A DNA stretch of 64,000 bases, taken from Duganella sp. CF458. Its GTDB lineage: Bacteria > Pseudomonadota > Gammaproteobacteria > Burkholderiales > Burkholderiaceae_D. Positions 16,866 to 24,890 of the stretch are shown here, one piece after another. Under the pieces are notes generated by a model. It was not told the origin of the DNA, made no database searches, and saw nothing but the letters and a program-made list of their open reading frames with translations. Position 1 is the stretch's first letter. Each line of letters begins with the position of its first letter. The position numbers and the translations under genes were made by a program. The DNA lies in NCBI RefSeq assembly GCF_900113115.1, contig NZ_FOOF01000017.1, forward strand, positions 91,488 to 155,487, given 5' to 3'.

Positions 16866-18650
16866 ATGACACGCCTACAGCTCAGCCTGTTCTCCCCTTC
16901 CAAGCCCTTGTGGTGGCTGGGGATTGCGTTGTCGCTAGGCGTCGGTTTGGGGCTGTATACAGTCGCCACGCGCTCCGTCGAAAGTGAAGCCCGTGCACGC
17001 TTCCATAACCAGGCCCGCAACACGCAGTTCAATATCAATGCCAGCATCAAGGCCTACACTGATGTTTTGCGCGCCGCCGCCAGCTACTTCCAGGCGGGCG
17101 GGGAAGTCACCCGGGAAACCTTTCACCGCTACGTGCAAGGCCTGGACCTCCAGCACAACTACCCGGCCATCGACAATATCAACTTCGCCGAGTATTACAC
17201 CGATGCCAAGCGTCCGGCAGCGGAAGCCCGCCAGCGCCAGCTCAGCGACACCCTATACCCCGCCTATCAAGTCCACCCGGCGGGTAAGCGCGCCGAATAT
17301 GCGGTACTGACCCTGATCGAGCCGCTGGAGGGCTTTGGCGACCGCTATGGCCTCGATATCGCGGCCCGTCCCGGCGTGGCGCAGGCGCTGTTCACAGCGC
17401 GCGACCAGGGCGCCATGAGCAGCTCCGGCCAGCCCATCCCGTTGCGCAGCGCCCCAAGCCACGTCGGCATGGCGGTGCGCATTCCGATTTACCGCAACAA
17501 CATGCCGATTACCACCATTGCGGAACGGCGAGAAGCCTGCATTGGTTCGGTGGGCCTGGGGTTCAGCGTGCCACGCCTGGTTGGCGCGGCACTGGGCGAA
17601 ATGCCGGTCCGAGCGGTGCGCGTGACCCTGCGCGGCAGCAGCGGCATCGGCAAGCCGCCTAACCTGCTGTTTGACAGCCAACCCACCATGCCGGGCGCGG
17701 ACAGCGACCATTTCGTCACCGAATTGCCGGTACAGTTCCATGGCCGCACCTGGCATGCCCAGTTCAGCGTACCGAAGCGCGCACTGTTCTCGAACTTCGA
17801 CCAGTTCCTGCCCGCGCTGGCGGGCAGCATGGGATTCGGTGCGAGCGTACTGATTTATGCGCTATTCGTCACACTGGCCTCTTCGCGCCGCCGCGCCGTG
17901 AAGCTGGCGCGCGCCATGACGCGCGAATTGCGCGACAGCCAGGCGCGCCTGCAACTGTCGCATCACCGGCTGCGCCGCCTGGCCGCGCACGCGGACCACA
18001 TCAAGGAAGAAGAGCGCAAGCGCATCGCGCGCGAGATCCACGATGATCTGGGCCAAAACCTGCTGGCCCTGCGCATTGAAGCCGACATCCTGGCCACGCG
18101 CACCGAAAAAACCCACCCGCGGCTGCATGCGCGCGCGCGCGCCACGCTGCACCAGATCGACAACACCATCCGCAGCGTGCGACAGATCATCAACGACTTG
18201 CGGCCGAATGTGCTGGACCTCGGCCTGTCGGCGGCTGTTGAATGGCAGATCGCGCAGTTCCGCCTGCGCTCCGGCATCAAGTGCGAATTCGTCGAAGACG
18301 CGGTGGCCGACCATGGGGTCGACGATCATTGCGCGACCGCCTTCTTCCGCGTGCTGCAGGAATCGCTCAGCAATATCCACCAGCATGCTTCGGCCACCGT
18401 GGTGCGCGTCGAACTGCATCAATCGCATGGCATGCTGCGCATGACCATCAGCGACAACGGCATCGGTATCAATACAGCCTGCCGCCATAAGGCCGGCTCT
18501 TTCGGCCTGGTCGGCATCGAGGAACGCATCAGCCTGCTTGGCGGGAACTGTTCGATCAACAGCCTCCCGCACGGCGGCACCACGGTCAGCATTGCAGTGC
18601 CGGTTGGCTACCGGGTGGCCCCTGCCGACGATCTGCGCCTCAGCGCTTAG
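16866..18650 (+). CDS. CHASE-domain sensor histidine kinase, orphan
   Basis: This is a 594-residue membrane kinase. A TM helix (about residues 16-36) is followed by a periplasmic CHASE-type domain (about 70-250, with HNYPAIDNINFAEYYTD and AMSSSGQPIPL), a second TM (about 320-345), and a short coiled linker. A HisKA_3 dimerisation domain follows with phospho-acceptor His near residue 392 (REIHDDLGQNLLALRIEAD). The HATPase_c domain has VLQESLSNIHQHA and ISDNGIG. HisKA_3 kinases pair with NarL-type regulators, but none is encoded nearby. The start is uncertain: an in-frame TTG at 16830 exists and neither has a strong ribosome-binding site. An FNR box lies upstream. Confidence 0.88.
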   Translation: MTRLQLSLFSPSKPLWWLGIALSLGVGLGLYTVATRSVESEARARFHNQARNTQFNINASIKAYTDVLRAAASYFQAGGEVTRETFHRYVQGLDLQHNYPAIDNINFAEYYTDAKRPAAEARQRQLSDTLYPAYQVHPAGKRAEYAVLTLIEPLEGFGDRYGLDIAARPGVAQALFTARDQGAMSSSGQPIPLRSAPSHVGMAVRIPIYRNNMPITTIAERREACIGSVGLGFSVPRLVGAALGEMPVRAVRVTLRGSSGIGKPPNLLFDSQPTMPGADSDHFVTELPVQFHGRTWHAQFSVPKRALFSNFDQFLPALAGSMGFGASVLIYALFVTLASSRRRAVKLARAMTRELRDSQARLQLSHHRLRRLAAHADHIKEEERKRIAREIHDDLGQNLLALRIEADILATRTEKTHPRLHARARATLHQIDNTIRSVRQIINDLRPNVLDLGLSAAVEWQIAQFRLRSGIKCEFVEDAVADHGVDDHCATAFFRVLQESLSNIHQHASATVVRVELHQSHGMLRMTISDNGIGINTACRHKAGSFGLVGIEERISLLGGNCSINSLPHGGTTVSIAVPVGYRVAPADDLRLSA

Positions 18651-18687
18651 GCATTTTTACCACGCGGTAGGAGTTTACCTGCCGTTG

Positions 18688-18701
18688 TTGATCCAAATCA
18701 A
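18688..18701. promoter_or_regulatory. FNR/ANR box TTGATCCAAATCAA
   Basis: A perfect TTGAT-N4-ATCAA site lies 38 bases after the kinase stop and about 285 bases before the repeat-protein start. TGTAACAT at 18734-18741 could serve as an extended -10 at roughly 50 bases from the box centre. It is one of two such boxes in the 335-base intergenic region. Confidence 0.72.
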
Positions 18702-18817
18702 ACTCCCTTTCCATAGCTCAGCAAAAATGCATTTGTAACATTTGATGGCGCGACAAGCTATTGATTTGCAAGGATGTTGCCGTGTGTTGTTTATGCCGCG
18801 TACCCTTAAATTGTTAC

Positions 18818-18845
18818 TTGCATTGCCTGGGGCTATGTCTATACT
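18818..18845 (+). promoter_or_regulatory. Candidate sigma-70 promoter TTGCAT-N16-TATACT
   Basis: A -35-like TTGCAT (18818-18823) and a -10 TATACT (18840-18845) are spaced by 16 bases. The predicted start, near 18852, is directly at the downstream FNR box (18854-18867). If this promoter is used, that box would sit in a repressing position while the upstream box at 18688 could activate. The leader to the ATG would be about 130 bases. Confidence 0.45.
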
Positions 18846-18853
18846 TGAGCTAG

Positions 18854-18867
18854 TTGATCTACATCAA
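18854..18867. promoter_or_regulatory. FNR/ANR box TTGATCTACATCAA
   Basis: This is the third perfect TTGAT-N4-ATCAA site in about 2 kb, 119 bases upstream of the repeat-protein ATG. If it is an activator site, the start point would be expected near 18902 (-41.5) or 18922 (-61.5); the sequence there is GC-rich without an obvious -10, so repression of the promoter at 18818 is an alternative. Confidence 0.72.
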
Positions 18868-18985
18868 CATCTGTGTTCCCAACTCCGAGCACACCAGATG
18901 CCTGGCACCACAGCACCAGCCCCCTAGAACGGCGTCTTCTCTCTCTCAGTCTTACATTCGCTCACTTTTAAAGGGATTGTCACTC

Positions 18986-20188
18986 ATGATTTCTGCTGAA
19001 AGCTTCAAGGCTATTGCCGACCTCGACCTGGAACCAATCAAGGTGAAACTGATGCACGTGGAATCTGGCGAAGGCTGGTCGCTGGAACGGGTCAATGCTG
19101 TCGAATTCGAATACCGCCGCTTCCTGTACCTGATGAAAACGTTCCCTAACGAGCAGACTGCTCCGCTGATGGACGTGGACATCTTCTGGCACTACCACAT
19201 CCTCGATACGATGAAATACTTCATCGACTGCGAGAACGTGTTCGGCTACTACCTGCACCACTTCCCATACATCGGCCTGCGCGGCGAAGATGATGAAGAG
19301 GCGCATGAGCGCGTGGGTAATCGCATGAAGGAACTGTATGAAGAAACCTTCGGCGAAGATTACTTCCGTAGCGCGGTTGCTTACTCGGGCCGCGTTGCCG
19401 CCGAGGTTGCTGCAGACACTACCCAGGTAGCTTATTCGGGCCGCGTTGCCGACGAAGCCGGCCAGCAGGTAGCGTACTCCGGTCGCGTTGCTGCCGAAGC
19501 TGGTGCACAAGTTGCATACTCGGGCCGCGTCGCCGCCGAAGCTTCGCCACAAGTCGCCTACTCCGGCCGCGTCGCAGCTGAAGCCGGACCACAGGTAGCC
19601 TACTCGGGCCGTGTCGCTGCCGAGGCCGCGCCGCAGGTCGCCTACTCCGGCCGTGTCGCTGCGGAAGCCGCGCCGCAAGTGGCTTACTCGGGCCGTGTCG
19701 CCGCCGAAGCCGCACCAAAGGTTGCGTACTCGGGCCGCGTTGCGGTGGAGGCTGCACCGCAAGTGGCTTACTCGGGCCGCGTCGCCGCCGAAGCCGCACC
19801 AAAGGTTGCATACTCGGGCCGCGTCGCTGCCGAAGCCGCTCCGCAAGTCGCCTACTCCGGCCGTGTCGCGGTTGCCTACTCGGGCCGTGTGGCGTCGAAC
19901 GCTTCGCCGCAGGTCGCCTACTCCGGTCGCGTAGCCGCTGAAGCCTCGCCTCAAGTAGCTTACTCCGGCCGCGTGGCAGCCGAAGCAAAGACTGCGTACT
20001 CGGGTCGTGTGGCGGCAGAAGCGCAAACCGCTTACTCCGGCCGCGTCGCCGCTGAAACGCAAACCGCTTACTCCGGTCGCGTTGCAGCCGGCGCCCAGAC
20101 TGCCTACTCCGGCCGCGTCAGCGCCGAAGCCCAGGCGGCATCGCAATCGTTGTTCTACACCGCCCGTCCGCGCCTGGCTTCTGCCTGA
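18986..20188 (+). CDS. GRDP-like domain protein with 19 AYSGRV repeats
   Basis: This is a 400-residue protein. Residues 1-125 resemble the GRDP-like/DUF1399 domain (glycine-rich domain proteins): MDVDIFWHYHILDTMKY gives the W-H-x-H-x-LDT signature (W68, H69, H71, D74), and a C-x(8)-HHFPY follows (C82, HHFPY 91-95), suggesting a metal or small-molecule site. Residues 131-378 are 19 copies of AYSGRV joined by short Ala/Glu/Pro/Gln linkers. The tail is SLFYTARPRLASA. It has no signal peptide or TM. AAGGGA lies nine bases before the ATG; I reject longer in-frame starts at 18854. Two FNR boxes lie upstream and a strong terminator follows. Function is unknown; a multi-core peptide precursor or a repetitive binding scaffold are the two readings. 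Confidence 0.85.
   Translation: MISAESFKAIADLDLEPIKVKLMHVESGEGWSLERVNAVEFEYRRFLYLMKTFPNEQTAPLMDVDIFWHYHILDTMKYFIDCENVFGYYLHHFPYIGLRGEDDEEAHERVGNRMKELYEETFGEDYFRSAVAYSGRVAAEVAADTTQVAYSGRVADEAGQQVAYSGRVAAEAGAQVAYSGRVAAEASPQVAYSGRVAAEAGPQVAYSGRVAAEAAPQVAYSGRVAAEAAPQVAYSGRVAAEAAPKVAYSGRVAVEAAPQVAYSGRVAAEAAPKVAYSGRVAAEAAPQVAYSGRVAVAYSGRVASNASPQVAYSGRVAAEASPQVAYSGRVAAEAKTAYSGRVAAEAQTAYSGRVAAETQTAYSGRVAAGAQTAYSGRVSAEAQAASQSLFYTARPRLASA
19376..20119 (+). repeat. Coding tandem repeat, 19 x AYSGRV
   Basis: Nineteen units of consensus (V/T)AYSGRVAAEA(A/S/G)P(Q/K) are present. The period is 14 residues for most units, 17 for the first, 8 for the twelfth (direct VAVAYSGRV junction) and 12 for units 15-18. 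Codons vary between copies (TAC TCG GGC CGC, TAC TCC GGC CGT, TAT TCG GGC CGC), yet Y-S-G-R-V is invariant in all 19. That pattern shows selection on the peptide rather than very recent DNA slippage. Confidence 0.97.
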
Positions 20189-20211
20189 GCCTGAACCGAG
20201 CGCCCAAGTAA

Positions 20212-20250
20212 AAACGGCCGCCACCTGCTAGCAGGTGCGGCCGTTTTTTT
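20212..20250. terminator. Strong bidirectional terminator
   Basis: A long perfect stem AAACGGCCGCACCTGCTAGC-type (CGGCCGC.ACCTGC / GCAGGT.GCGGCCG) with A run before and T7 after separates the repeat-protein gene from the convergent HTH gene. It can terminate both. Confidence 0.9.
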
Positions 20251-20266
20251 ACGTCCGAACGAAGGC

Positions 20267-20509
20267 TTAGTGCGCCATCAGGTCGCGCAGTTCACGGATG
20301 CTGAAATCGCTGATTTCATGCATGCGGATCAGGATGGTCGCGCCGATGGGCAAGGTGTTGTGACGGATCTTGCTGATCACAGGTGGCGCAACTTCCAGCG
20401 CGCGGGACAGGGCCGCGTCATTTTTCAGTTGCAGCTTTTCGATGATGGCGTCCAGGACGCGGTTCGGATTGTAAGACGACGATGCAGTAATTTCTTTCAG
20501 AGAGCTCAT
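20267..20509 (-). CDS. Small helix-turn-helix protein (80 aa)
   Basis: This 80-residue protein has an XRE/Cro-like helix-turn-helix (LQLKNDAALSRALEVAPPVI then SKIRHNTLPIGATILIRMHE). It lacks any other domain. Similar short proteins are common in Oxalobacteraceae, to my recollection, without assigned function. It may be a DNA-binding regulator or a bacterial analogue of phage repressor. It is convergent with the repeat-protein gene and separated by the terminator. Confidence 0.8.
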   Translation of the reverse strand: MSSLKEITASSSYNPNRVLDAIIEKLQLKNDAALSRALEVAPPVISKIRHNTLPIGATILIRMHEISDFSIRELRDLMAH

Positions 20510-20721
20510 GACTAGTACTTTTTCAATGTGTTGCGCGGTCGCAACAAAATTATTGGCGGAATTTTCGACAAAGAGCGCCAGAAAAAGCCGTTATTGACGC
20601 AATTTTCGGCACACGGACGGTATCATACACCGTTTAATTGCCGTTCGCTTAACGCCGTGAGATTTTGATAGATTCTAGCGCGTAAAGCTGTGCTAGGAAT
20701 TCATATAGTTTAACAAAAAGA

Positions 20722-20946
20722 CTACTTATGGTCTTTTGTTGCTAAAGTAAATGGCAGGCAGAACCAGGCGAACGTGATCCAAACCAGGGCGGGAGGCAGG
20801 TACATCAGCGCCGCAGGCATTGGAGTGTACTCCGAACGCCAGTCCAGGCGGCGCCTGATTTCCTCAGGTGAAGGCGGGGGTAAGTGGGCGTGGCCGCGCT
20901 GGGCCAGGTAAACACGGACTTGCTCCTTGGTGGGATGGCTGTACAT
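20722..20946 (-). CDS. Small membrane protein (74 aa)
   Basis: The protein begins MYSHPTKEQVRVYLAQRGHA, has a proline-rich stretch (PPPSPEEIRRRLDWR), and ends in one or two hydrophobic segments (LMYLPPALVWITFAWFCL). AAGGAGG nine bases before the ATG at 20946 fixes the start; the frame is open further upstream. It lies 44 bases downstream of the SDR gene, probably in one operon. Function is unknown. Confidence 0.72.
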   Translation of the reverse strand: MYSHPTKEQVRVYLAQRGHAHLPPPSPEEIRRRLDWRSEYTPMPAALMYLPPALVWITFAWFCLPFTLATKDHK

Positions 20947-20990
20947 GGCGCCCTCCTTGGCAGACATTGGCACAAGTAGCGCCGGCAGCA

Positions 20991-21875
20991 TCACGGGCGC
21001 CTGATGCATTTCAAGGCGGCTGCAACATCCGGATAATGCAGCCGTACCTGCAACTCCGCCTTCAAGCGCCGGTTCGCCAGCCTGCGCGACTCCGACATGA
21101 AGGACAACAAAGTTGGCGCCACAGCCTGCGCCAATGCTGCGCGATCCAGGCGAGGGGGGCGCGGCAGGCCGAAATGATCGGCCACCATGTCGAAATAGTC
21201 CCCCATTTTAAGTTCCGTGTCATCCACTGCGTGATACACACGGTTACAAATTCCTTTGCGCAAGGCCGCCAAAACAACACGCGCCAGATCATCGGCATGG
21301 ATATGGTTGGTGAAAACATCATCTTCCGCACGCAGGGCAGGCGTGCCCTGCTCCAGCCGCTTGAGCGGCAGGCGGTCTTGCGCATAGATACCGGGCACGC
21401 GCAGGATGGACAGCCGCCCCTGCGCGCGGCGCGCCCACGCCCGCAATACCTGCTCCGCGTCGACCCGCCGCAAGGCCCTGGCATTGCGCGGCGCGACGGG
21501 CTGGGTTTCGTCGGCCCACCGCCCGCCCAGGTCGCCATACACGCCGGTGGTGCTCACATAAACCACTTGCGCCCGGTCAGGTAAAATGGCGGTCACATTG
21601 CGGGTGCGCCGATCCAGCACACCCTCGCCCGGCGGTGGAGCCAGGTGCACGATCTGGTGCGCCAGCCCGGCCAGGCGACGCAAAGACTCGGGCTGGTCCA
21701 GGTCGGCCAGCAGCGGCACGGCGCCCGCCGCACGCAATTCGGCAAAGCGCTCGCGCTGGCTGGTCACGGCAAATACGCGGTAATGCGCGCGCACCAACGG
21801 CAGCAAACGCATGCCGACATCGCCGCAACCAATGACCAGCAGGCGCGGCTTGTTGAATTTTTTACTGATTTCCAT
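20991..21875 (-). CDS. NAD-dependent epimerase/dehydratase-like SDR protein
   Basis: This is a 294-residue extended-SDR protein with the Rossmann motif LLVIGCGDVGMRLLP near the N-terminus, an active-site-like region YVSTTGVYGDLGG, and RVPGIYAQDRLPL in the C-terminal half. It resembles the YeeZ group of NAD(P)-binding proteins, whose substrate is not defined. The ATG at 21875 begins MEISKKFNKPR; the long upstream extension of the frame is antisense to the ferredoxin reductase and is rejected. It is divergent from that reductase gene, only 12 bases apart. Confidence 0.85.
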   Translation of the reverse strand: MEISKKFNKPRLLVIGCGDVGMRLLPLVRAHYRVFAVTSQRERFAELRAAGAVPLLADLDQPESLRRLAGLAHQIVHLAPPPGEGVLDRRTRNVTAILPDRAQVVYVSTTGVYGDLGGRWADETQPVAPRNARALRRVDAEQVLRAWARRAQGRLSILRVPGIYAQDRLPLKRLEQGTPALRAEDDVFTNHIHADDLARVVLAALRKGICNRVYHAVDDTELKMGDYFDMVADHFGLPRPPRLDRAALAQAVAPTLLSFMSESRRLANRRLKAELQVRLHYPDVAAALKCIRRP

Positions 21876-21887
21876 ATTTAAGATTGT

Positions 21888-22913
21888 ATGTCTTTCCAAA
21901 TTACTGTTCAGCCTAGCGGCCACCAATTCATCTGCGAAGACGACGAAACCGTGCTGGCCGCAGCCATGCGCGCCGGTGTCGGCCTGCCATATGGCTGCAA
22001 GAATGGCGCCTGCAGCTCCTGCAAAGGCAAGGTGGTGTCGGGCTCCGTCAGCCACAAGGCGCATCAGCGCCGCGCCTTGAGCGAGGAAGAAGAAGCCGCC
22101 GGCATGTCCCTGTTCTGCTGCGCGATTCCGCATTCCGACCTGGTGCTGCAAGCGCGCGAAGTAGTGGGCAGCGGCGAATTCCCGATCAAGAAAATGCCGA
22201 CCCGCGTCAATTCGCTGGAAAAGATGGCGCCGGACGTGATCGTGCTGACGCTGCAACTGCCGGCCAACGAAACCTTCCAGTACAAGGCCGGACAATACAT
22301 CGAGTTCCTGCTGCGCGACGGCAAGCGCCGCGCCTACTCGATTGCCACCGCACCGGAAGGCGGCGCGATCACCCTGCACATCCGCCACATGCCGGGCGGC
22401 CTGTTCACCGACCAGGTGTTCAGCACCATGAAGGAACGCGACATCCTGCGCTTCGAAGGCCCGCTGGGCACGTTCTTCGTGCGCGACGATTCCGACAAGC
22501 CGATGGTGCTGCTGGCATCCGGCACCGGCTTCGCGCCGATCAAGGCGATTGTCGAACACGAACGCGCCAGCGGCTCGAAACGCCCGATGACGTTGTATTG
22601 GGGCGGTCGCCGCCCGCAAGACCTGTACATGGACGCGCTGTGCCGCCAGTGGGCGCAAGAACTGCCGAACTTCACATACGTGCCGGTGGTTTCCGACGCC
22701 CTGCCGGAAGAAAACTGGCGCGGCCGCACGGGATTCGTCCACCAGGCCGTGGTCGACGACCTGCCGGACATGTCGGGCTACCAGGTCTACGCCTGCGGCG
22801 CCCCGATCGTGGTCGAATCGGCCAAACGCGATTTCGTCAAGGAATGCAAGCTGCCGGAAGAAGAGTTCTTCGCAGACGCCTTCACTTCCGAAGCGGACCT
22901 CCAGCAACCTTAA
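21888..22913 (+). CDS. Ferredoxin-type flavin reductase (AscD-like)
   Basis: This is a 341-residue iron-sulfur flavoprotein. A plant-type 2Fe-2S domain with C-x4-C-x2-C (YGCKNGACSSCKGKVVSG) and a distant fourth Cys (LFCCAIP) is followed by an FAD-binding domain (RAYSIATAP) and an NAD-binding domain (LASGTGFAPIKAI; VYACGAPIVVESAK). It carries electrons from NAD(P)H through FAD to 2Fe-2S. Databases often label this family CDP-6-deoxy-delta-3,4-glucoseen reductase, but no sugar-deoxygenation genes lie here, so a general reductase role is safer. Confidence 0.9.
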   Translation: MSFQITVQPSGHQFICEDDETVLAAAMRAGVGLPYGCKNGACSSCKGKVVSGSVSHKAHQRRALSEEEEAAGMSLFCCAIPHSDLVLQAREVVGSGEFPIKKMPTRVNSLEKMAPDVIVLTLQLPANETFQYKAGQYIEFLLRDGKRRAYSIATAPEGGAITLHIRHMPGGLFTDQVFSTMKERDILRFEGPLGTFFVRDDSDKPMVLLASGTGFAPIKAIVEHERASGSKRPMTLYWGGRRPQDLYMDALCRQWAQELPNFTYVPVVSDALPEENWRGRTGFVHQAVVDDLPDMSGYQVYACGAPIVVESAKRDFVKECKLPEEEFFADAFTSEADLQQP

Positions 22914-22979
22914 GTCATCCCCCGCGCCGCGTGCCGTGGGGCGCGCAGCGCTCCACGGCCCTCCCAAGCACGCAAACGT

Positions 22980-24203
22980 ATGGCATCCAACGGCTTCTCC
23001 GTCCTCCGTCACCGCAACTTCGCTTTCTACCTGTCAGCCCGCCTGCTCGGCACCATCGCCGTGCAAATGCAGAACGTCGCCATCGGCTGGCAAGTCTATG
23101 CGCAGACCAAGAACCTGTATTACCTCGGCATGATCGGACTGGCGCAATTCGCGCCCTTCCTGTTGCTGATCCTGTACGCCGGCCACGCCGCCGACCGCTA
23201 CAACCGCCGCAACATCATCGCCACCTGCCTCGGCGCGCAACTGGTGTGCGGGCTGGCGCTGCTTGGCTACACGCACAGTGGTTTCAGCGCCGTATGGCCG
23301 ATCTTCGCCGTGCTGGTGCTGTATGGTAGCGCTCGCGCTTTCATGAGTCCCGCCACGCAAGCGGTACTGGTGAACATGGTGCCCACCGAAGATTTCAGCC
23401 GCGCCGTGGCCCTCTCCAGCTCCACGTTCCAGGTCGCCGTGATTCTCGGCCCGACCTTGGGCGGCCTGCTCTACATCTACGGCCCCGCCACCGTGTACGC
23501 CGTCACCTCCCTCATGCTGCTGTCGGCCGTGGTGCTGATGACGCTCACGCGACCTGCCCCGCAAGCGACGCGCAAGGAGCCGGCCACTTGGCACAGCGTA
23601 CTGGAAGGCTTGCGCTTCGTCTGGTCGCGGCCCATCATGCTGGGCGCGATTTCGCTCGACCTGTTCGCCGTGCTGTTCGGCGGCGTGACCGCGCTGCTGC
23701 CCGCGCTGGCACACGACGTGCTGCACGTCGGCCCCACCGGATTGGGCCTGCTGCGCACCGCGCCTGGCGCCGGCGCCGCGATCACCTCCATTGCGTTGGC
23801 GTTCTGGCCGATCACCCGCCGCGTCGGCGCCTGGATGTTCGGCGGCGTCGCGGTCTTCGGCGTTTGCACCGTCATCGTGGGCTTCACCGACAGCTTTGTC
23901 ATTGCGTTGGCATGCCTGCTGGTGCTCGGCGCAGGCGACATGATCAGCGTGTATGTGCGCCACCTGCTGGTGCAATTTGAAACGCCCGATGAAATCCGCG
24001 GCCGCGTCAGCGCCGTGAATGCCGTCTTCATCGGCGCCTCCAACGAACTCGGTGAATTCGAATCCGGCGTTACCGCTGGTTGGCTGGGCCTTACGCGCGC
24101 CGTGATCTTCGGCGGCGTCGCCACGCTCGCAGTGACGGGCATCTGGGCCTGGCGCTTCCCTATCCTGTCGCGCATGGACCGCTTCCCACACCACGGCAAG
24201 TAG
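22980..24203 (+). CDS. MFS transporter (EntS/MFS_3-like)
   Basis: This is a 407-residue inner-membrane protein with about 12 TM segments. It begins RHRNFAFYLSARLLGTIAVQ, has the loop motif GHAADRYNRRNIIATCLGAQ after TM2, and MSPATQAVLVNMVPTEDFSR after TM4, typical of the MFS_3/EntS exporter group. It ends with a basic cytoplasmic tail. The substrate is unknown. It follows the reductase gene by 66 bases. Confidence 0.9.
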   Translation: MASNGFSVLRHRNFAFYLSARLLGTIAVQMQNVAIGWQVYAQTKNLYYLGMIGLAQFAPFLLLILYAGHAADRYNRRNIIATCLGAQLVCGLALLGYTHSGFSAVWPIFAVLVLYGSARAFMSPATQAVLVNMVPTEDFSRAVALSSSTFQVAVILGPTLGGLLYIYGPATVYAVTSLMLLSAVVLMTLTRPAPQATRKEPATWHSVLEGLRFVWSRPIMLGAISLDLFAVLFGGVTALLPALAHDVLHVGPTGLGLLRTAPGAGAAITSIALAFWPITRRVGAWMFGGVAVFGVCTVIVGFTDSFVIALACLLVLGAGDMISVYVRHLLVQFETPDEIRGRVSAVNAVFIGASNELGEFESGVTAGWLGLTRAVIFGGVATLAVTGIWAWRFPILSRMDRFPHHGK

Positions 24204-24216
24204 TAAGATTGGCGGC

Positions 24217-24867
24217 ATGAGCTACCACATCGTCCGCAGCCGTCCCCACTTGAGCGCCGCCATCGTGGCCGGCGCGCTAGCCGGCATGGTCCTTCCTTCA
24301 CACTGGAAGCCGCTGGTGCGCATGCTGTCCGCATGGGACATTGCCGTCTGGATGTACCTGATCACCGTGGGCTGGATGATGATGCGCGCCGACCACCGCG
24401 AAGTGAAACGCATCGCCGCCAAGCAGGACGAACGCGCTGCGACCATCCTCGCCAGCCTGGTGGTTGCCACGGTCGCCAGCATGATCGCCATCAGCAGCGA
24501 ACTGGCCAGCCTGCGCGACATGCCCGCCAGCGAACGCGGGCTGCATTATGCCTTCGTGGTGGCGACGCTGGTGGGCTCCTGGTTCTTGGTCGGCACGCTG
24601 TTCTGCTTCCATTACGCGCACCTGTACTACAACGCGCGCGGCCACCAGCGCCCGCTGTCCTTCCCCGGCGGCGAGACCCAGCCGGATTACTGGGACTTCC
24701 TCTATTTCTCGTTCACGATTGCGGTTGCCGCCCAGACTTCGGACGTGTCGGTGCAATCGCCCACCATGCGCAAGCTTGTGCTCGGCCAGTCTGTGCTGAG
24801 CTTCTTCTTCAATCTTCTTATCCTGGGTTTATTTGTGAATATGGCGGCTTCGCTATTAAATTCCTGA
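24217..24867 (+). CDS. DUF1345 membrane protein
   Basis: This is a 216-residue integral membrane protein with about five hydrophobic segments. The family signature region FCFHYAHLYYNARG followed by PGGETQPDYWDFLYFSFTIA and AQTSDVSVQSPTMRKLVLGQ is characteristic of DUF1345, which I recall as a widespread uncharacterised family distantly like ion-channel pores. It starts 13 bases after the MFS gene. Confidence 0.88.
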   Translation: MSYHIVRSRPHLSAAIVAGALAGMVLPSHWKPLVRMLSAWDIAVWMYLITVGWMMMRADHREVKRIAAKQDERAATILASLVVATVASMIAISSELASLRDMPASERGLHYAFVVATLVGSWFLVGTLFCFHYAHLYYNARGHQRPLSFPGGETQPDYWDFLYFSFTIAVAAQTSDVSVQSPTMRKLVLGQSVLSFFFNLLILGLFVNMAASLLNS

Positions 24868-24890
24868 ACGATCGGCGAGGAGACTCCGTT

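Noticed and set aside
19376..20119. Regular repeat that might be a CRISPR array or minisatellite
   Set aside because: The repeat is in frame within a coding sequence, with varying codons and no unique spacers of constant size; it encodes AYSGRV units.
21888..22913. CDP-6-deoxyglucoseen reductase implying deoxysugar synthesis
   Set aside because: No other deoxysugar or O-antigen genes lie near; the family label is commonly over-specific.
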